Source of the DNA: Timema cristinae
Lineage: Eukaryota > Arthropoda > Insecta > Phasmatodea > Timematidae
Reading direction: 5' to 3'
DNA: 64,000 nucleotides
Assembly: GCA_039000515.1 (NCBI GenBank)
Contig: JBCFYV010000012.1
Location: 6,406,826-6,470,825 of the forward strand
Below, piece after piece: positions 12,579 through 24,530 of this stretch. Positions within the stretch are counted from its first letter, which is position 1. Every line of letters begins with the position of its first letter. The notes under the pieces are model-generated. The model did no database searches and was not told where the DNA came from. It saw only the letters and a list, made by a program, of their open reading frames with translations. The position numbers and the translations under genes are program-made.

Positions 12579-13658
12579 ATGGAGAGGTCGTCGCGCGCTC
12601 CCGCCACCTCCCGTCCGTGCGAGATCCGCGCGGTCATCCGTTTTTTGACTTTGCAGAACAATACCGCCGCGAATATCCATCGGAAGCTCGTGGAAGTTTA
12701 TGGTAGTGATGTGATGAGTCGACAACATGTCACGAAGTGGGTTAGGTTGTTCAGAGAAGGCCGTACTGATACTCACGACGAGGCAAGGAGTGGGAGACCA
12801 TCAGTGATTTCAGACGAACTTGTGCGAAAAATTGAAGAACAAGTGCGAAATGACCGCCGTGTGACGCTTGATGACCTTCACGAAAAATTCCCTGACATTT
12901 CTAGAAGTCTCCTTGGTGATATTGTGTCGGAAAAACTTGGTTACAAGAAGTTGTGTGCGAGATGGGTGCCCAGAATGCTCACACCGGAGCACCGTCAAAA
13001 TCGCGTCACCACCGCGCGTGAATTTTTGGATCGTTTTGTACAGGAGGGAGAAGCTTTTCTGGACTCTATCGTGACAGGGGATGAGACGTGGGTGTGTCAC
13101 TACACCCCAGAGACCAAAAGACAATCACTTCAGTGGCGTCATTCATCTTCCCCAGCCACCAAAAAGTTCAAGACAACCCATTCAGCCGTAAAAGTCATGG
13201 CATCTGTTTTTTGGGACCGTAAGGGCGTCCTTTTGGTGGATTTTATGCCCAAAGGGACTACCATTAATGCAGAGGCTTACTGCAATACCCTAAAAAAACT
13301 CAGAAGAGCCATTCAGAACCGCAGAAGGGGAATGCTGACCCGGGGAGTCAGCCTCCTGCATGACAACGCCAGGCCCCACACCGCGCGAGTTTCACGGGAG
13401 CTGCTGACATCATTTGGATGGGATATTGTCACCCACCCACCCTATTCACCCGACTTGGCGCCTTCGGACTATCACCTTTTCACTAAACTAAAGGAGTTTT
13501 TGGGTGGGAAACGTTTTTCCAACAATCAGGAGGTCGAGGAAGCTGTGAAGAAGTGGCTGAAAGAGTTGGCGGCGGAGGTCTATGACACTGGCATACAAAA
13601 GCTGGTGCCCCGACTACAGAAATGTCTTGATCTCGACGGCGATTATGTTGAAAAATAG
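12579..13658 (+). CDS. mariner transposase (359 aa, intact)
   Basis: This enzyme cuts the element out at its inverted repeats and inserts it at TA sites; it would act in the nucleus. The first ATG after the left terminus is used, and the length (359 aa) is normal for a mariner transposase. Residues about 14-60 form the first helix-turn-helix, ending in VTKWVRLFREG. A GRPS linker follows (72-75), then a second helix-turn-helix to about 125. WVPRMLT at 129-135 corresponds to the WVPHEL dimer motif of the family. The catalytic residues are visible: D168 in VTGDETWV, D262 in LLHDNARPH and D297 in YSPDLAPSDYH, with 34 residues between the last two (DD34D). No stop or frameshift interrupts the frame. 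Overlapping minus-strand frames are shadows. Whether it is active cannot be told from sequence alone. Confidence 0.95.
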   Translation: MERSSRAPATSRPCEIRAVIRFLTLQNNTAANIHRKLVEVYGSDVMSRQHVTKWVRLFREGRTDTHDEARSGRPSVISDELVRKIEEQVRNDRRVTLDDLHEKFPDISRSLLGDIVSEKLGYKKLCARWVPRMLTPEHRQNRVTTAREFLDRFVQEGEAFLDSIVTGDETWVCHYTPETKRQSLQWRHSSSPATKKFKTTHSAVKVMASVFWDRKGVLLVDFMPKGTTINAEAYCNTLKKLRRAIQNRRRGMLTRGVSLLHDNARPHTARVSRELLTSFGWDIVTHPPYSPDLAPSDYHLFTKLKEFLGGKRFSNNQEVEEAVKKWLKELAAEVYDTGIQKLVPRLQKCLDLDGDYVEK

Positions 13659-13729
13659 TATAATATATTTCTGAAGTATCCTGTGAGTTTCAATTAAATA
13701 CAAGCATTTTTCGATTCTAAATAAATGTC

Positions 13730-13756
13730 GTAACCTTACTTTCTGGATGGCCCTCG
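13730..13756 (-). repeat. mariner right terminal inverted repeat
   Basis: 27 bp ending GGATGGCCCTCG, the reverse complement of the left terminus apart from one base. It is followed by TA. Confidence 0.9.
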
Positions 13757-13758
13757 TA

Positions 13759-15468
13759 CTTTTATGAATTTGTATATATTTTACACCACTTCTCAGATTA
13801 TATAACACTTTCAATCAAAAAAATTACCATGTGTATTTAAAGTGCTAATTTTTTTAAACTGTCTGTACCAACACACATATTTTTAAAGTAATTCCGAATA
13901 CACTCTGATAGAAAACATGTGGATACTTTATTGTTGTGGGGGAGGGTACAGTCTGGTAGAAAACTAATAGATACCTTATTGATGAGGGGTAGACTGACTA
14001 AAATAAATATTCATGTAATGAACAAATTGAAAGGTACATTTTAATAGTAAACCACAATATACTTTTCTTGATACGGCCGATGTATAGTACATTATACAAT
14101 ACAATCTTGAGAAACTGGACAGTTAACTGCTATAAAAAATTAGGAAATACTTTAGTGATGCACTAAATAGTATTCTATAGTAAAAAAAATAGGTGAACAG
14201 TTTGTTTTATATGTTTTGGAAAGTACATTCTGTTAAATAATTGAATACTTTTTCGGCATAGTGGAAAGTAGATTTTATTAAGAAGTAAATCAATACCACT
14301 TTACATGTACTATTAGTTTACCCTGATTTAAAGACTCTTACTTTCCAGAGTATGTGAAGTATACGTTTAAAGAACTCATTTATAAGACAAGTGAGTACAG
14401 TTTTAACGCGTTGTAATTAACACTTAAGTTATTTTTAAATTTGTGTATTTTAGACTGTACCAGAATAGCTAGATTCACTTGCAGTAGCCTACAGTGTTTT
14501 CATCCGTCTGAATTCTTCAATTTGAAAGTTATTGGGGCCGTAAGGCCCTTTGTACTATCACTATTAGAAATTGTCATGTAGAATGTAGATATTACTAGAC
14601 TTGACTCGCCCCGTAAAGATAAAGTGCTATAATCTTGAACATTTTTAGTCTCGAGATTGTGATAAATCTTGATATTGTATGTGCCCCAAACACAAAGTGG
14701 CTTTGATAATTTTGTCTTTCCACAAATCTGTTTGTCTGTCTACGTGGGCTACAGATGAACAAGTTTGATGTATTTCGCTCAAACTTGATATTGAGATGTT
14801 ATATGGTCATACCTTGAGGCGAAATCATGATTGTGATTTTAGCACTAGAATTAAGGGTATTCTGCTTATAACTGATTTTATAAAAAAATATATAAATTAC
14901 ACCTCCCAAAACACATTTTGGTGCCCCACAAGTTAGACCTATTCTTTGGTATATTTTACCCAGTGATTCTAAAAATGTGAATCAATCACTAATCCACACA
15001 TTCAGCATCACGAGGAACAAGGTAATTTCAATCTCAAGATAAGAATAGTATTCAATTTTCAATTTACATTTATTTAATTTTTATTCTCTCCCACTTGACA
15101 AGTATCTATCTTAACTTATGTTAAGATCCTTTTAGAATTTGTGAATGACAGTAATTTAACGTTAAACTTGTCATCTAAGCTAAGATTAATATCTTTTACA
15201 TCATTTATCTATCCTAGATTCAAATCATTGCTTTTACATCACTTTTAATATCATAATTCTATTTATTAATTTGTTATATTGTGATTTTGACTAATTTTGT
15301 CAATATTGATAGCTTCTTAGATATTAAAGACAGCATTAATATCTTAATTCTCAATCGATCTTAGACTCAGTACCAATTAAAACATATATTCTATCCCACA
15401 TTGTAATAATTAATTGATAACATTTGGTTCTACAACTGCCATCTCTTTTTTCAAAGACCACTCTTTTC
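13759..15468. other. non-coding stretch right of the mariner
   Basis: About 13890-14300 contains loosely repeated phrases of the form TCTG-TAGAAAACTA-GGATAC-TTATTG (three or four diverged copies), probably an old tandem repeat. The remainder is AT-rich without a gene. Confidence 0.35.
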
Positions 15469-15469
15469 T

Positions 15470-16440
15470 TATCTAGTGGTAATGTTTGGCTCTGCTGTCC
15501 CAAAGACATAAAAACAAGGATATTTTGTGAAGCCACTTTGCTGACCAAGGAGAAAGTTCACCATCTTTAGGTCTACACAAATCACCCATTGATGGTCTTG
15601 ATATTTTATCTTTTCCAAGACTAGTGAGATTGTCTCGTACTTCTCTTTCATACTGGTAGAATGACCAATAGGAATTGAGCCATATCTGTTGCAATTGTGT
15701 AAAATAACACATTTTAAACTCCACTTGGAGCTATCAATGAAAAGGTGCCATGCATTTGGCATGTATTCTGGCAAACCCATTTTCATATGAAGGCCTCTTA
15801 TGTTATTGCATAATACTATATTGTTTACCGTATAGAAGAAGGGTAGCCAATCCCTTTATCTGTTACGATAAAACGTAATGTTGGTTCCCAAATGAAGTAA
15901 ATTATTTTCATTCAACCTGGAGGCTAGCAATTTAGAAGACTCCTACGAGAGGTTCAGATCCCTGATAAGGTCACTCAGTTCATGTTGGCTAAAGAGTTGA
16001 AAACTTGAAGTTCCGGCAAAATCACTGTATGTTTCCACACTTCTGTTATCTTGTATTTCATCATTAGACATGTTTGATTCACCCTCTGGGGCTCCGGTAT
16101 TCAGTGGAAAGATGGAATGGGTACCTCATCTGAGTGTGGATGAGGTCGTCTGGCTGAATCTAGGTCAGGATGTGTCCACTTGCTTTGATTATTTTGATTC
16201 CTGTCCTTGATGTTGACAAGACAAAAATAACAGTCACCATAGTGGATTTTAGGTTCCCTCCAAACCATTGGTACCCCACATTTCAAGCAAATCCTCTTTT
16301 TATTTGTAAATTGCCGCAGATACTCCGTGCACGTTTTGCATGCAATAGGTGGATCCCACAACATATCTTAGTCTCCAAGCTGGACACCAAAATTATAAAG
16401 ATATGCTCTCTTCACAAATTTTGAAATAGGTTTCCTACTT
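15470..16440 (-). pseudogene. broken gene of an unnamed multi-copy insect protein family
   Basis: The minus strand reads in order as follows. At 16101-16364 lies a cysteine-rich N-terminal part (CKTC, then ICLKC, GVPMVWREPKIHYGDCYFC and a SARRPHPHSDEVPIPSF end). At about 15840-16080 lies HELSDLIRDLNLS, then a stop, then SSKLLASRLNENNLL, TNITFYRNR, a stop, and DWLPFF. At 15469-15786 lies NAWHLFIDSSKWSLKC, with KYQDHQWVICVDLKMVNFLL and GQQSGFTKYPCF. From memory, such proteins recur in many arthropod and cnidarian genomes as uncharacterised, TE-like genes; I know no function. The HQWVICVDLKMV stretch is the most conserved-looking part. Two in-frame stops and frame changes show that this copy is dead. 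I found no flanking inverted repeats. Confidence 0.55.
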
Positions 16441-19400
16441 TCTGTCATGGTGTACTCACCACAAATGTACCAAAATACATCTGGATGGTCTTCGTGAGGA
16501 AGCCATGGTGTCTACTCAAGCTGATAATACAATAAAATCACATTATACTATCTTGTTTTATAGTCATTGACTTTACAATCATAAATTGTAATATCACATT
16601 CATATATCGGTGATTAATAATATGGAAATTATTGTAGACGTACTGCATAGAACACACAAAAACATATAAGGTAAATATACCGTATATCTCAAACTATAGT
16701 TGATAGGGCCAAACTAATCCCATTTTTTGAATCAGCGGGTCAAATATACCCAAGAATAACTCTAACTTCCAAAGTACCAAACATTTTGTTGTTGCTGCTG
16801 TTGGGCTGTTGTGGCTTTAACAATTTTGTTCAAAATTAATATATTATGAGCGTTTTATCTGATAAATATTACTCTACATCTAATTGTTTTTAGAAAAAAA
16901 AAAGTGACTGAAGGGTAGTGTATTTAAGACTGGTCTTTGAATATTTGAACTATTTCAAAAATAATTTCAGTGACTTTGTTCAAAATATGTTTTTGGGGAG
17001 TGATTTAGGAGATAAATAAGTGTGTTTTCGTTTTTATAAAATAAAAAATAAAAAACTTTTAAGATTATTCTACTATTGGATGATTTAAGAAAAATTTAAA
17101 TTACCAATAAATAATTTTTTATAGCAATAATTGTGCTTAGAATCTATTTTTGAAGAGTGTTCCTTTGATTTGCAAATATTTTTTCAGAGAAAACTATTCT
17201 AAGGTATTACTAATTTAAGTTTATCACAAGCTGATACGTGGTGATTATCAACAGAATTAGTCATGATAACTAAATATAATTAAATTAAGGGAAAAATGAC
17301 AGCCTTAACACGGGAATTGAGCTCTAGATCTTTGGCCTTGAATGCCAATGCTCTACCATCCTGGTTCATCTAATAGTCACTGCCACTTTTCACTGGTTAT
17401 TGGAGAAAAGCCAAAGCTCCCGACTCACTTCCAGTGTCCAGATTGCCATGTTTCACTTTATTGAAACTTAAATTGTATTCAATGTTAGTTTACTTATTAC
17501 CGATTTTTATTTTTAAACACAATAAACTATATGAGAAAGAATGAACGATTGCTTCATAATATTTATGTATTTTATTATCTTTGAACATAAATTGAACACG
17601 TTGACTGCAGGATTACAGTGTAATATTGTGTATTTGATTTTTTGTTTCACGTCTTACTACCTGACCGGACTATCCGAATATCTATTATATTGTACTTGTA
17701 TTTAAGGATGATAATTGTAGAATTGTAGTAGATGGATCTGCAGTTTAGTGAAAAGGGTTATTTAACCACTTAGGAAAAAATACCTCAGTGTATTGACCAA
17801 AAAACCTCCATCCTTTCTCTAATTGGGAAGTCAAACAAATAAAATGAAACTTACGTCTTCTTAGTCCTAAAAAAACCCTTATTTCAAGTGAATGTGTCTA
17901 TTTAAAGTTGAAGTTTATAAACACTCCCGCCTCCGCAAGTATTATTGTTTTGATTGTTAAACGAAAAGAACGTGTCCTTTTATGAATTGTGTTGATTAAC
18001 TATGCCATTGGGTCTCCTTGCATAGGTTTGTGAATGTACAATTATGTCTTTTTTTTATAGAAGAAATTTAAAATAAAATAAACTTTGGATCATAACATTA
18101 AAAAATAGCTACAGTGAAAATAGCCTGTGAAAAACTACTTCCAATGAACCTGGATAAGATTTGAAGTTCTACCTACATGGCAATGTCCAATTCAAAACTG
18201 AGTGCTTAAGCCACGTGGTCACTGACGTGGGTATTCATTTTATAATCTAAACCTTTTCATATCTGCTGTTTCATGTTTGAATTAAACATTTTTGAAAAGA
18301 TATAAAGCACACAAAGATATAATTTAAAATGATCTTAATTCACTTGTAGAGTACAAATAGTTTTTGCAGCATTCAAATTTGAATTTTAGTTAAAATTAAA
18401 CAATCAATAAAAAAAAGTCTTGGTACACTCGGGGAGAATTTGAATCCCGCTGACCTCCCATTCTTCACAAAATCAGACATTACGAGACGTATGCCCTTTT
18501 TTGTTCAGTGCAGATACACTATCAATAACTTTAAAAAAAAACTTGTCAGAAATAAAATTGAATTCAAATCATGACCTTTTGAACATAAGTTATCAGTAAG
18601 CCTCAGACACAAAGTTTCAGAAAACCAATCTGCCTTTTTTTTTTACGCCTATTCATTCAATGTTTCCATATAATTATATATTTACTTTCTACATTTTTCA
18701 TTGGTTGTTTTACGTCATATAATTCTTGTAAGGAATTAGTTTCCAAGTTGAAACGAGACAAAACTATTTCATTTTGTTTTCTATTTTTGGTCGGGTGTTT
18801 TTCCCCCGCTGTTTTATTTTGAGCGTGAGAACAGGATTAAAAAAAGAAAGAAAGACAGGTCTCACGACGCGCATGCGCCTTCAAGTAATATAAAATTTAT
18901 TACTCTACAACTCACCTTACGTCTATGTGTGCGGGATTAATATTCTACATTTAATGAACTCATATCTCTTACATTATTTTTCTTTGACTACACTTGACTA
19001 TCTTAAATAAGTTGAGAGTGAATGCTTACCACGGTTAATGATAAGTAATTTGTTTAAATATATTGCACGGGATGAAAGACATTAAAACAAAAAATAATCA
19101 AATAGACAAATAGAAAGGATACATAAATATAATAATAAAAAATACATTTTTCCAGTTTATTTTAACATTAAACCTACATACTTTTTAAAATTAGACTAAA
19201 CTTAAGGGCTTCTTATAGTCGCCACATCTCACTAATAATTCGGGCTACATGCCCATGACTAATCACCTTAATTTGTTTAGGATACGTAAGGTTCAATTTA
19301 GAGGAGGTGTACCTGTATTTGCTCGGAGGGAAAGTTGAAAACCATTAAAGATGAATAATCCTCCATACACCCGGCAAGATTCTAATTCCAATATCCACGT

Positions 19401-19870
19401 CATGTCACCAGAAAATCTAGAATATTACGAGAGTTACACCTCAATCAATTCTATCACCAAAGCAAGATTTTTTATTTTTTAAATGCTCAATCCAAATCAG
19501 TGATTCCAAAACTTGTTCGCGCCTCTACCTCCTTGGTTCATCCACAATGTCCCCTACTAAGGCCCATAAAAAGCGATTCTCACAAGCCGCTGTTGTGGAA
19601 AACACAATAAAACTCTTAGATGGAACATTTATTCTATATAAAATTAAAACTTTAAAATGTATTAACTTTATCCAGTGATACTAGCTTTTCAAAGTCTTAT
19701 AGCTATTTAGTAAGTATATTTGATACGATATTCAGTTACTTCATTGTTCAGTTTATTCTTAAAGCTGTATATATTTATAAAGGTGGTCAAATATTCTAAA
19801 GGTTTATTCCCATCGGCCAAAGTCTTAAAAAAGTTATATAAATATGGTTCTAGAAACGTTAAGTTTTAGA
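16441..19870. other. long AT-rich non-coding stretch with SINE scraps
   Basis: There is no supported gene. Two minus-strand tRNA-like scraps occur. At about 17305-17370 the text reads GGATGGTAGAGCATTGGC ... GAGCTCAATTCCCG in reverse complement. At about 18430-18490 the text reads GGGATTCAAATTCTCCCC in reverse complement. Both look like old SINE heads. The rest shows no recognisable structure. Confidence 0.35.
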
Positions 19871-19879
19871 GTTATTAAA

Positions 19880-20130
19880 GATTTTTCTCAAAGATGGATT
19901 GGTAGCAGGGGATCCATTGAATGGCCTGCTTAAACACAAGATTTGAGTTACTTGGATTTTTTTTATATATCTGGAGACATTTTAATCCTTTGTTTACGTA
20001 AATTTGGTACCTGATGTTTATTTTCTAAGAGAATGTATCTTAAATGGATGTGAGCAAATACATAACAGATTCAACGAGTTTGACAAAGCTTGGATGCAAC
20101 CTGAGAGGATGCAACAAAGCAGGAAACTAT
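19880..20130 (+). pseudogene. Tc1/mariner-like transposase C-terminal scrap
   Basis: The plus strand with frame breaks gives RWIGSRGSIEWPA, then TQDLSYLDFFL, then a region ending ILNGCEQIHNRFNEFDKAW. This matches the pattern IG-RGSIEWP-SPDL-LDFFLW of the transposase family often annotated next to DUF4817-type DNA-binding domains in insects. In that family the Asp of LDFF is the last catalytic residue. Only the last quarter of the gene is visible and it contains stops. I see no inverted repeats around it. Confidence 0.45.
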
Positions 20131-20355
20131 TTTGAAGGTTATTGTATCAAATGATCTGTCTTGTGTTTTTATGTCTTTGTTAAACTTTGTCTTGTTTAGT
20201 TGTATTACTTCTTCCGTTAGATTGATTGTTAATTGGACAATAAAATTCTTCCTACACAGAAACTAAGCGTTTATAGACCCATGTTTATATGAAGTTCTCT
20301 TAACGTTTGTCCATGGGAATACGCTCCTAAAATATCTGACACCAATTAAAATACA

Positions 20356-20356
<1 letters not shown>

Positions 20357-20416
<60 letters not shown>
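20357..20416. repeat. (TA)n microsatellite
   Basis: About 60 bp of uninterrupted TA repeats. Confidence 0.95.
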
Positions 20417-20419
<3 letters not shown>

Positions 20420-20929
20420 GCTTGTGGGCTACATGACTCGTAGCCCAGTATTGGAAAGATTAGCCAGTACTAATGTACCGTGGCCCAGGAGACGCCTGAA
20501 TGTACTAATCGTACAATCTTTCTGTGGAGACTGAAGGGATACCAGTTTTTAATGTATGGCTAAATTAACTTAGCAATAGTTTATGATTACCCCTTGCACA
20601 CCCTTCTGCTACCTCCTTGCTTTCCATCGTCCTACAGCATACTTTAGAAGCTTAGAGAAAGTGGGCATGCACTAGCGTGGAAAGAGGATGAGAAAACCAC
20701 AGTGATCAATCGCATGTGAATAACAGCCCCCAATGAGTCCAGCTGAGATCCATATAACTGGTCCTCCAGTCCAATATGATCGTGACGTGTTAGACCACGT
20801 GACCATGGGTTGGAGTGGGTGTAGCAACTGTGCTATTAATTATTGCATTATGTTAGTTATTTATCTAAAATTACTTTAGTATAGCAACATTTTATATCGT
20901 ATATCTAGTAAAACATCAGTGGTTCGTTT
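20417..20929. other. non-coding stretch between microsatellite and SINE head
   Basis: Higher-complexity sequence (for example a TAGCC-rich part at 20430-20530) without an open frame or recognised family. Confidence 0.3.
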
Positions 20930-21004
20930 GGCCAGGACTCGAGCCCCAACCCCTGGTTCTATGGAGAGAGTGAAAGGCCAAACGCCTTAAACGACTCGGC
21001 CCCC
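20930..21004 (-). repeat. tRNA-Ser-like SINE head or tRNA pseudogene
   Basis: The reverse complement reads GGGGCCGAGTCGTTTAAGGC (A box of the GGCCGAGTGGTTAAGGC type typical of tRNA-Ser). It is followed by GGGGCTCGAGTCCTGGCC (B box, variant of GGTTCGAATCC). The anticodon stem does not fold cleanly and the acceptor ends do not match, so this is not a functional tRNA gene. Confidence 0.5.
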
Positions 21005-21779
21005 ACTACTACTACTGGAAATAAATATATGCTTTTTAAAATGTAGTCCTTTACATCAATTTCTTACATCAAATTTTACATAGACCATACATAATTTTAT
21101 GAAAACATGCTAAAGATATTAATGATTTTAGAAACAAAAACATTTAATATACTATAAAATGATTAATAAACACGTAATTACACTCATTAAACTTAAAAGT
21201 GATGATCTTTATACGGATATCCAACCTAGGGCTACCTTCGTGAACCTTCATGATCCAAATATTTGAATGTAAGATGAGCTTTCAGACAAGAAGAAACCAG
21301 ATAACTATTAGTAGCACTTCTTGACTGGATTACATTGCAAGTTGCATTCAAGTCACACATTCATAGATATTTATCTTTCCCAGCTATGGAAGGCTGAGCG
21401 CTTCTTCCCCTAACTAAAACGGCTCAGAAGTTGGTGCTGTAACCAGCAAGTTGTATTTTTGAGTAATTATATGTTCTTATCTCTTAAGGTTTTTCATTAA
21501 CATAGCTCAAATGCTTTAATTCAACCATTTGACCATACGCATTATGCATTTAAAACTTAAAACTTTCCTTGTTTCCTTTCCTTACGCATACTCTTTTATT
21601 TGAATGTTTCAAGCAATAGTTTTACAGACCATTTTAGTAAATAAACAAGATAGCCTGAAATGTTGGCAATTTCCTAAAAAATATATAGACATAATAAAAT
21701 CTAACTTAAAAAAATCACTATTTGCTGCGCACAGTAATTTAGCGAATTATTTAACGACGCAACCTTTTTGTTTCAATCA
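21005..21779. other. AT-rich non-coding stretch
   Basis: Nothing recognisable on either strand. Confidence 0.35.
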
Positions 21780-22040
21780 ACACCTTGGCTCAGTCGGTAG
21801 CCTCTCTACTGAGCCAAGGGGTCCGGATTCGATTCCTGGCATGGCTGGTGAAATGTGGGCTTACCCTTTCACAGTGCTGAATTAACGGCCGGGGACTGGA
21901 TGTTGTGTCTGTCAGTCTTAATTTAGATTATAAGCCATATGGAGCTGTGACAGGCCTAGCAAGACAGTGGTGGAAAATATGTTGCTTAAATAAAAAACTG
22001 ACCCAGGCCACAGGACGGAATCAGTATTGGATGTAAAAAA
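21780..22040 (+). repeat. tRNA-derived SINE
   Basis: The head at 21783-21842 reads CTTGGCTCAGTCGGTAGCCT ... GGATTCGATTCCTGGC, with recognisable A and B boxes of a tRNA promoter. A unique body follows and the copy ends around an A-rich AATAAAAAAC run near 21990. It belongs to a different family from the 23,670 and 53,150 pair. Confidence 0.6.
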
Positions 22041-23068
22041 AAACTTTTGTGCCAATGTTTTAGATAAAATCTTAAGATAAATTATATTAACATTGTAAAT
22101 TATATCTTTATTTATAGCTACGTTATGCATTGTTAAAACCATTAGGTGCAGGGTTCAGTTTTCTTATTTAGGTTTTAACTATCCAATAAACTGAACAACA
22201 TTTTTATAGAGTATGTTAATTTTTCTAGCAATAATTTATGTTTATGCATAATGTTAGTTTAGACATAAAATTATAGCCTTTTTGATTAATTATCATACAA
22301 ATCGTGCAAACCTCTTGGTTAGGAACTTTCAATTTTAAAGTATTGCTTGTATTGCATTTTATTTAGACCCAAACTTACTAGTAATCTATAATACATTGTT
22401 TGAAAAACTATAGAATACATTTTTAGTAAACTAAGATGTCTATCAAAATATTTAATTTATACCGTACCTTCTTGGAGCAACTCAATAGTGTTTATATATA
22501 AATCTAAAATAGCGCAAGTTCACGAAGACTCATGATATTAACTACTTTTTAAATTCTAACGTTATTTTACAGTCAGATTTCCTTCAATATAAAATTTCTC
22601 ATGACACTTGGACCAAATTCGCCATAACTAACTCAATACAAACTAAGCGAGACAGGTCTATTAATGAAAAAACAACAACATTACGACATGAATGAACATA
22701 ACTTCTCAAAACAACTTGTTGGGTCCACTGAATTACATTATATGAGAAATAATTCTTTGATAAGTGGGAGATGAATGGGGCGCAGATGGTCGTAACATGG
22801 CATTTATTGTCTTGCACTTGGAGGGACTGACATACGTCACCGGAGACCTCACAAGACGCGAGGCTTAGACCGGACTTTGCCACGAGGCAGAAAGCTGGAA
22901 GGTCTTATCACTACTCTCCGTCCTTCTCTAGTCCGTTCACTTTTACTTCATCCCAATCCCCCTTAATGACGTAATTTGCTTGAATTGTGGTAAATTAACT
23001 GCTATTTAACAAAAAGAAAAAGTATGGCTGATCAAAAATAATAAATATTAATTTAAATGAAACCAATT
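22041..23068. other. non-coding stretch
   Basis: Mostly AT-rich. A GC-richer patch at 22740-22930 contains a 94-codon minus-strand frame (22599-22883) without any family motif; it is not called as a gene. Confidence 0.35.
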
Positions 23069-23667
23069 GAGGGGCTTGAACGGAAAGGGGTACAAGTGCA
23101 ATTTTCTTACTTCTGAGATAAATGGCTTCAAAATTGGTTGGTTATTGTAAATTCTGAGTAAAAATTTTGTTTGGTGTGTGTACTTAGGTGGAAAGCTGCA
23201 TACTTTAGCTGTTTTCTCATGTAGTTGAAACCAATTTATATCATCATCTTGTTAGTATATCATACAATCCTTTAAGCCCTTGCTTTCACTTATACCCTTC
23301 TGCCTCCAACATGTACACTTGTACCCCTTTGCTCTGAAGGGTTTGTGCCAGTTAATTTATAAAAGTAGTGCATTTTATCACATTTTTATTGATAAAAACT
23401 ATTTTAAGCACTAAAAAGTAAAAAGTTTTACAAAAGTACTACAACTAAAAAAAATAATGTTTGAAAAAATTGTCTTCTCAAAATTCTTGAAAATTATTTT
23501 ATTCTCTTCTTTCCTAGCAAAACATAAAATAATGGGGACCCTAAGTTTAATCATTATGGGAGACCTCTATTTCGGATGATTTTTTTTTCTATTCATCATA
23601 GTCTGATTGTAAAATGTTATCATCGTTTTCCTCGATTTCTTCTTCTCTTTCATTCATGTTTTCTTGT

Positions 23668-23880
23668 AAGGTGACCTGGCGGTCTAGGGGTAAGGTGTCG
23701 GACTTCTGTGGTGGGGTGCGGGGTTCAATCCACGGTCCCGGCACAGATTTATCTGATTACCAAACCCTTCCTTCACTTCTACAAGACGTGTATTAATCAC
23801 AACTTGTGAATGTGGGGATTGCCAGGCCTCCACCGTGGTTCGGATCCCACGTTAAACTGTAGGTCCTTCATTTCATCTCA
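23668..23880 (+). repeat. tRNA-derived SINE nested in the DUF7869-like transposon
   Basis: The head GGTCTAGGGGTAAGGTGTCG and B-box-like GGGGTTCAATCC are followed by a body ending CCACCGTGGTTCGGATCCCA. A second copy at 53150-53420 is clearly homologous over about 190 bp. The tRNA-like head suits an RNA polymerase III promoter. Confidence 0.7.
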
Positions 23881-23989
23881 CAATCACCCTACCGTTATAC
23901 ATTAGCGCAAGTGCGTATAACCCGAACTGGTAGTAAGACACGCTGCTAATAATAATAATGTTTCCTTGTAGTGTTGTGTCTTGTGCTCC

Positions 23990-24530
23990 TGTAGTTTGAA
24001 TTCTTTTCCTTCCTTCTACATCATGGGGCAGTGACTTGTAGAAGTTGTGGTGAATTGGAGGAATGAATAGGAGCAGTTCCATTAGGTTCCTGAACTTTGG
24101 TAGTTTAATTAATAGTGGAGTTTCATAGAGTGAAGTTAGCTCAATGGTGGGTGGTCTGCCAGAACTTTTTTGAAATCAAGCCATTCAAAGAGCATTTCTT
24201 CTTTTAAAGTCTCTTTGTAGAAGAGTGAAAATTGTGTGTGGACTTCTCAAAATGCAGCCATTGCATTTTTCGGATACCAACTATGTTATCTTTCATGTGA
24301 ATCTTCATTGCCTGGATTGATCGAAAGTCGTTGAGTTCCATCTTTTATATTTTGGATTTTCTGCTGGCTTTGGAAACCACTGAACACCAGTCATCAGGAA
24401 CAAAAACATTAGAACATTTTCTCTTTACCTTTTCAATAACAGCAAAATCCTTATCACATTCCATGAAGGAGTATCCTGACACCAAGAATCGGTGATCTAC
24501 CGATGCTACAGGACGACATAAGACCAAAAT
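23990..24530 (-). pseudogene. DUF7869-like protein gene, C-terminal half, copy 2
   Basis: The frame 24345-24527 gives HRFLVSGYSFMECDKDFAVI followed by VFVPDDWCSVV. This is the same hallmark as FLVSGHTHMECD in copy 1 at about 1,500, and the family normally continues with an H-P-DW-like segment as here. After a stop, the other frames give MQWLHFEKS and ELTSLYETPLLIKLPKFRNL. The frame 23873-24082 then gives LLFIPPIHHNFYKSLPHD, the expected C-terminal motif (FIP-H-FY). The N-terminal half with the CDTC and DSCGGQNKN regions is missing. Stops and frame changes make it a pseudogene. Function unknown; a transposase role is inferred from the inverted termini that enclose it. Confidence 0.6.

Larger units (their letters stand above)
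12417..13756 (+). mobile_element. mariner transposon, apparently complete
   Basis: A 1,340-bp element with 27-bp terminal inverted repeats. The left repeat, 12417-12443, begins CGAGGGTCATCCAGAAAG. The right repeat, 13730-13756, is its reverse complement with one visible mismatch (T versus C at the tenth base or nearby). A TA dinucleotide flanks each end (12415-12416 and 13757-13758), the canonical mariner target duplication. It encloses one uninterrupted transposase gene. The matched ends and intact gene indicate a recent insertion compared with most elements in the window. Confidence 0.93.

Noticed and set aside
12561..13124. Minus-strand frames over the mariner
   Set aside because: Shadows of the intact plus-strand transposase.
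20930..21004. Functional tRNA-Ser gene
   Set aside because: A and B boxes are present but the anticodon arm and acceptor stem do not pair properly; more likely a SINE head or pseudogene.
21783..21842. Functional tRNA gene
   Set aside because: The head is followed by a SINE body and A-rich tail, and the acceptor ends do not pair.
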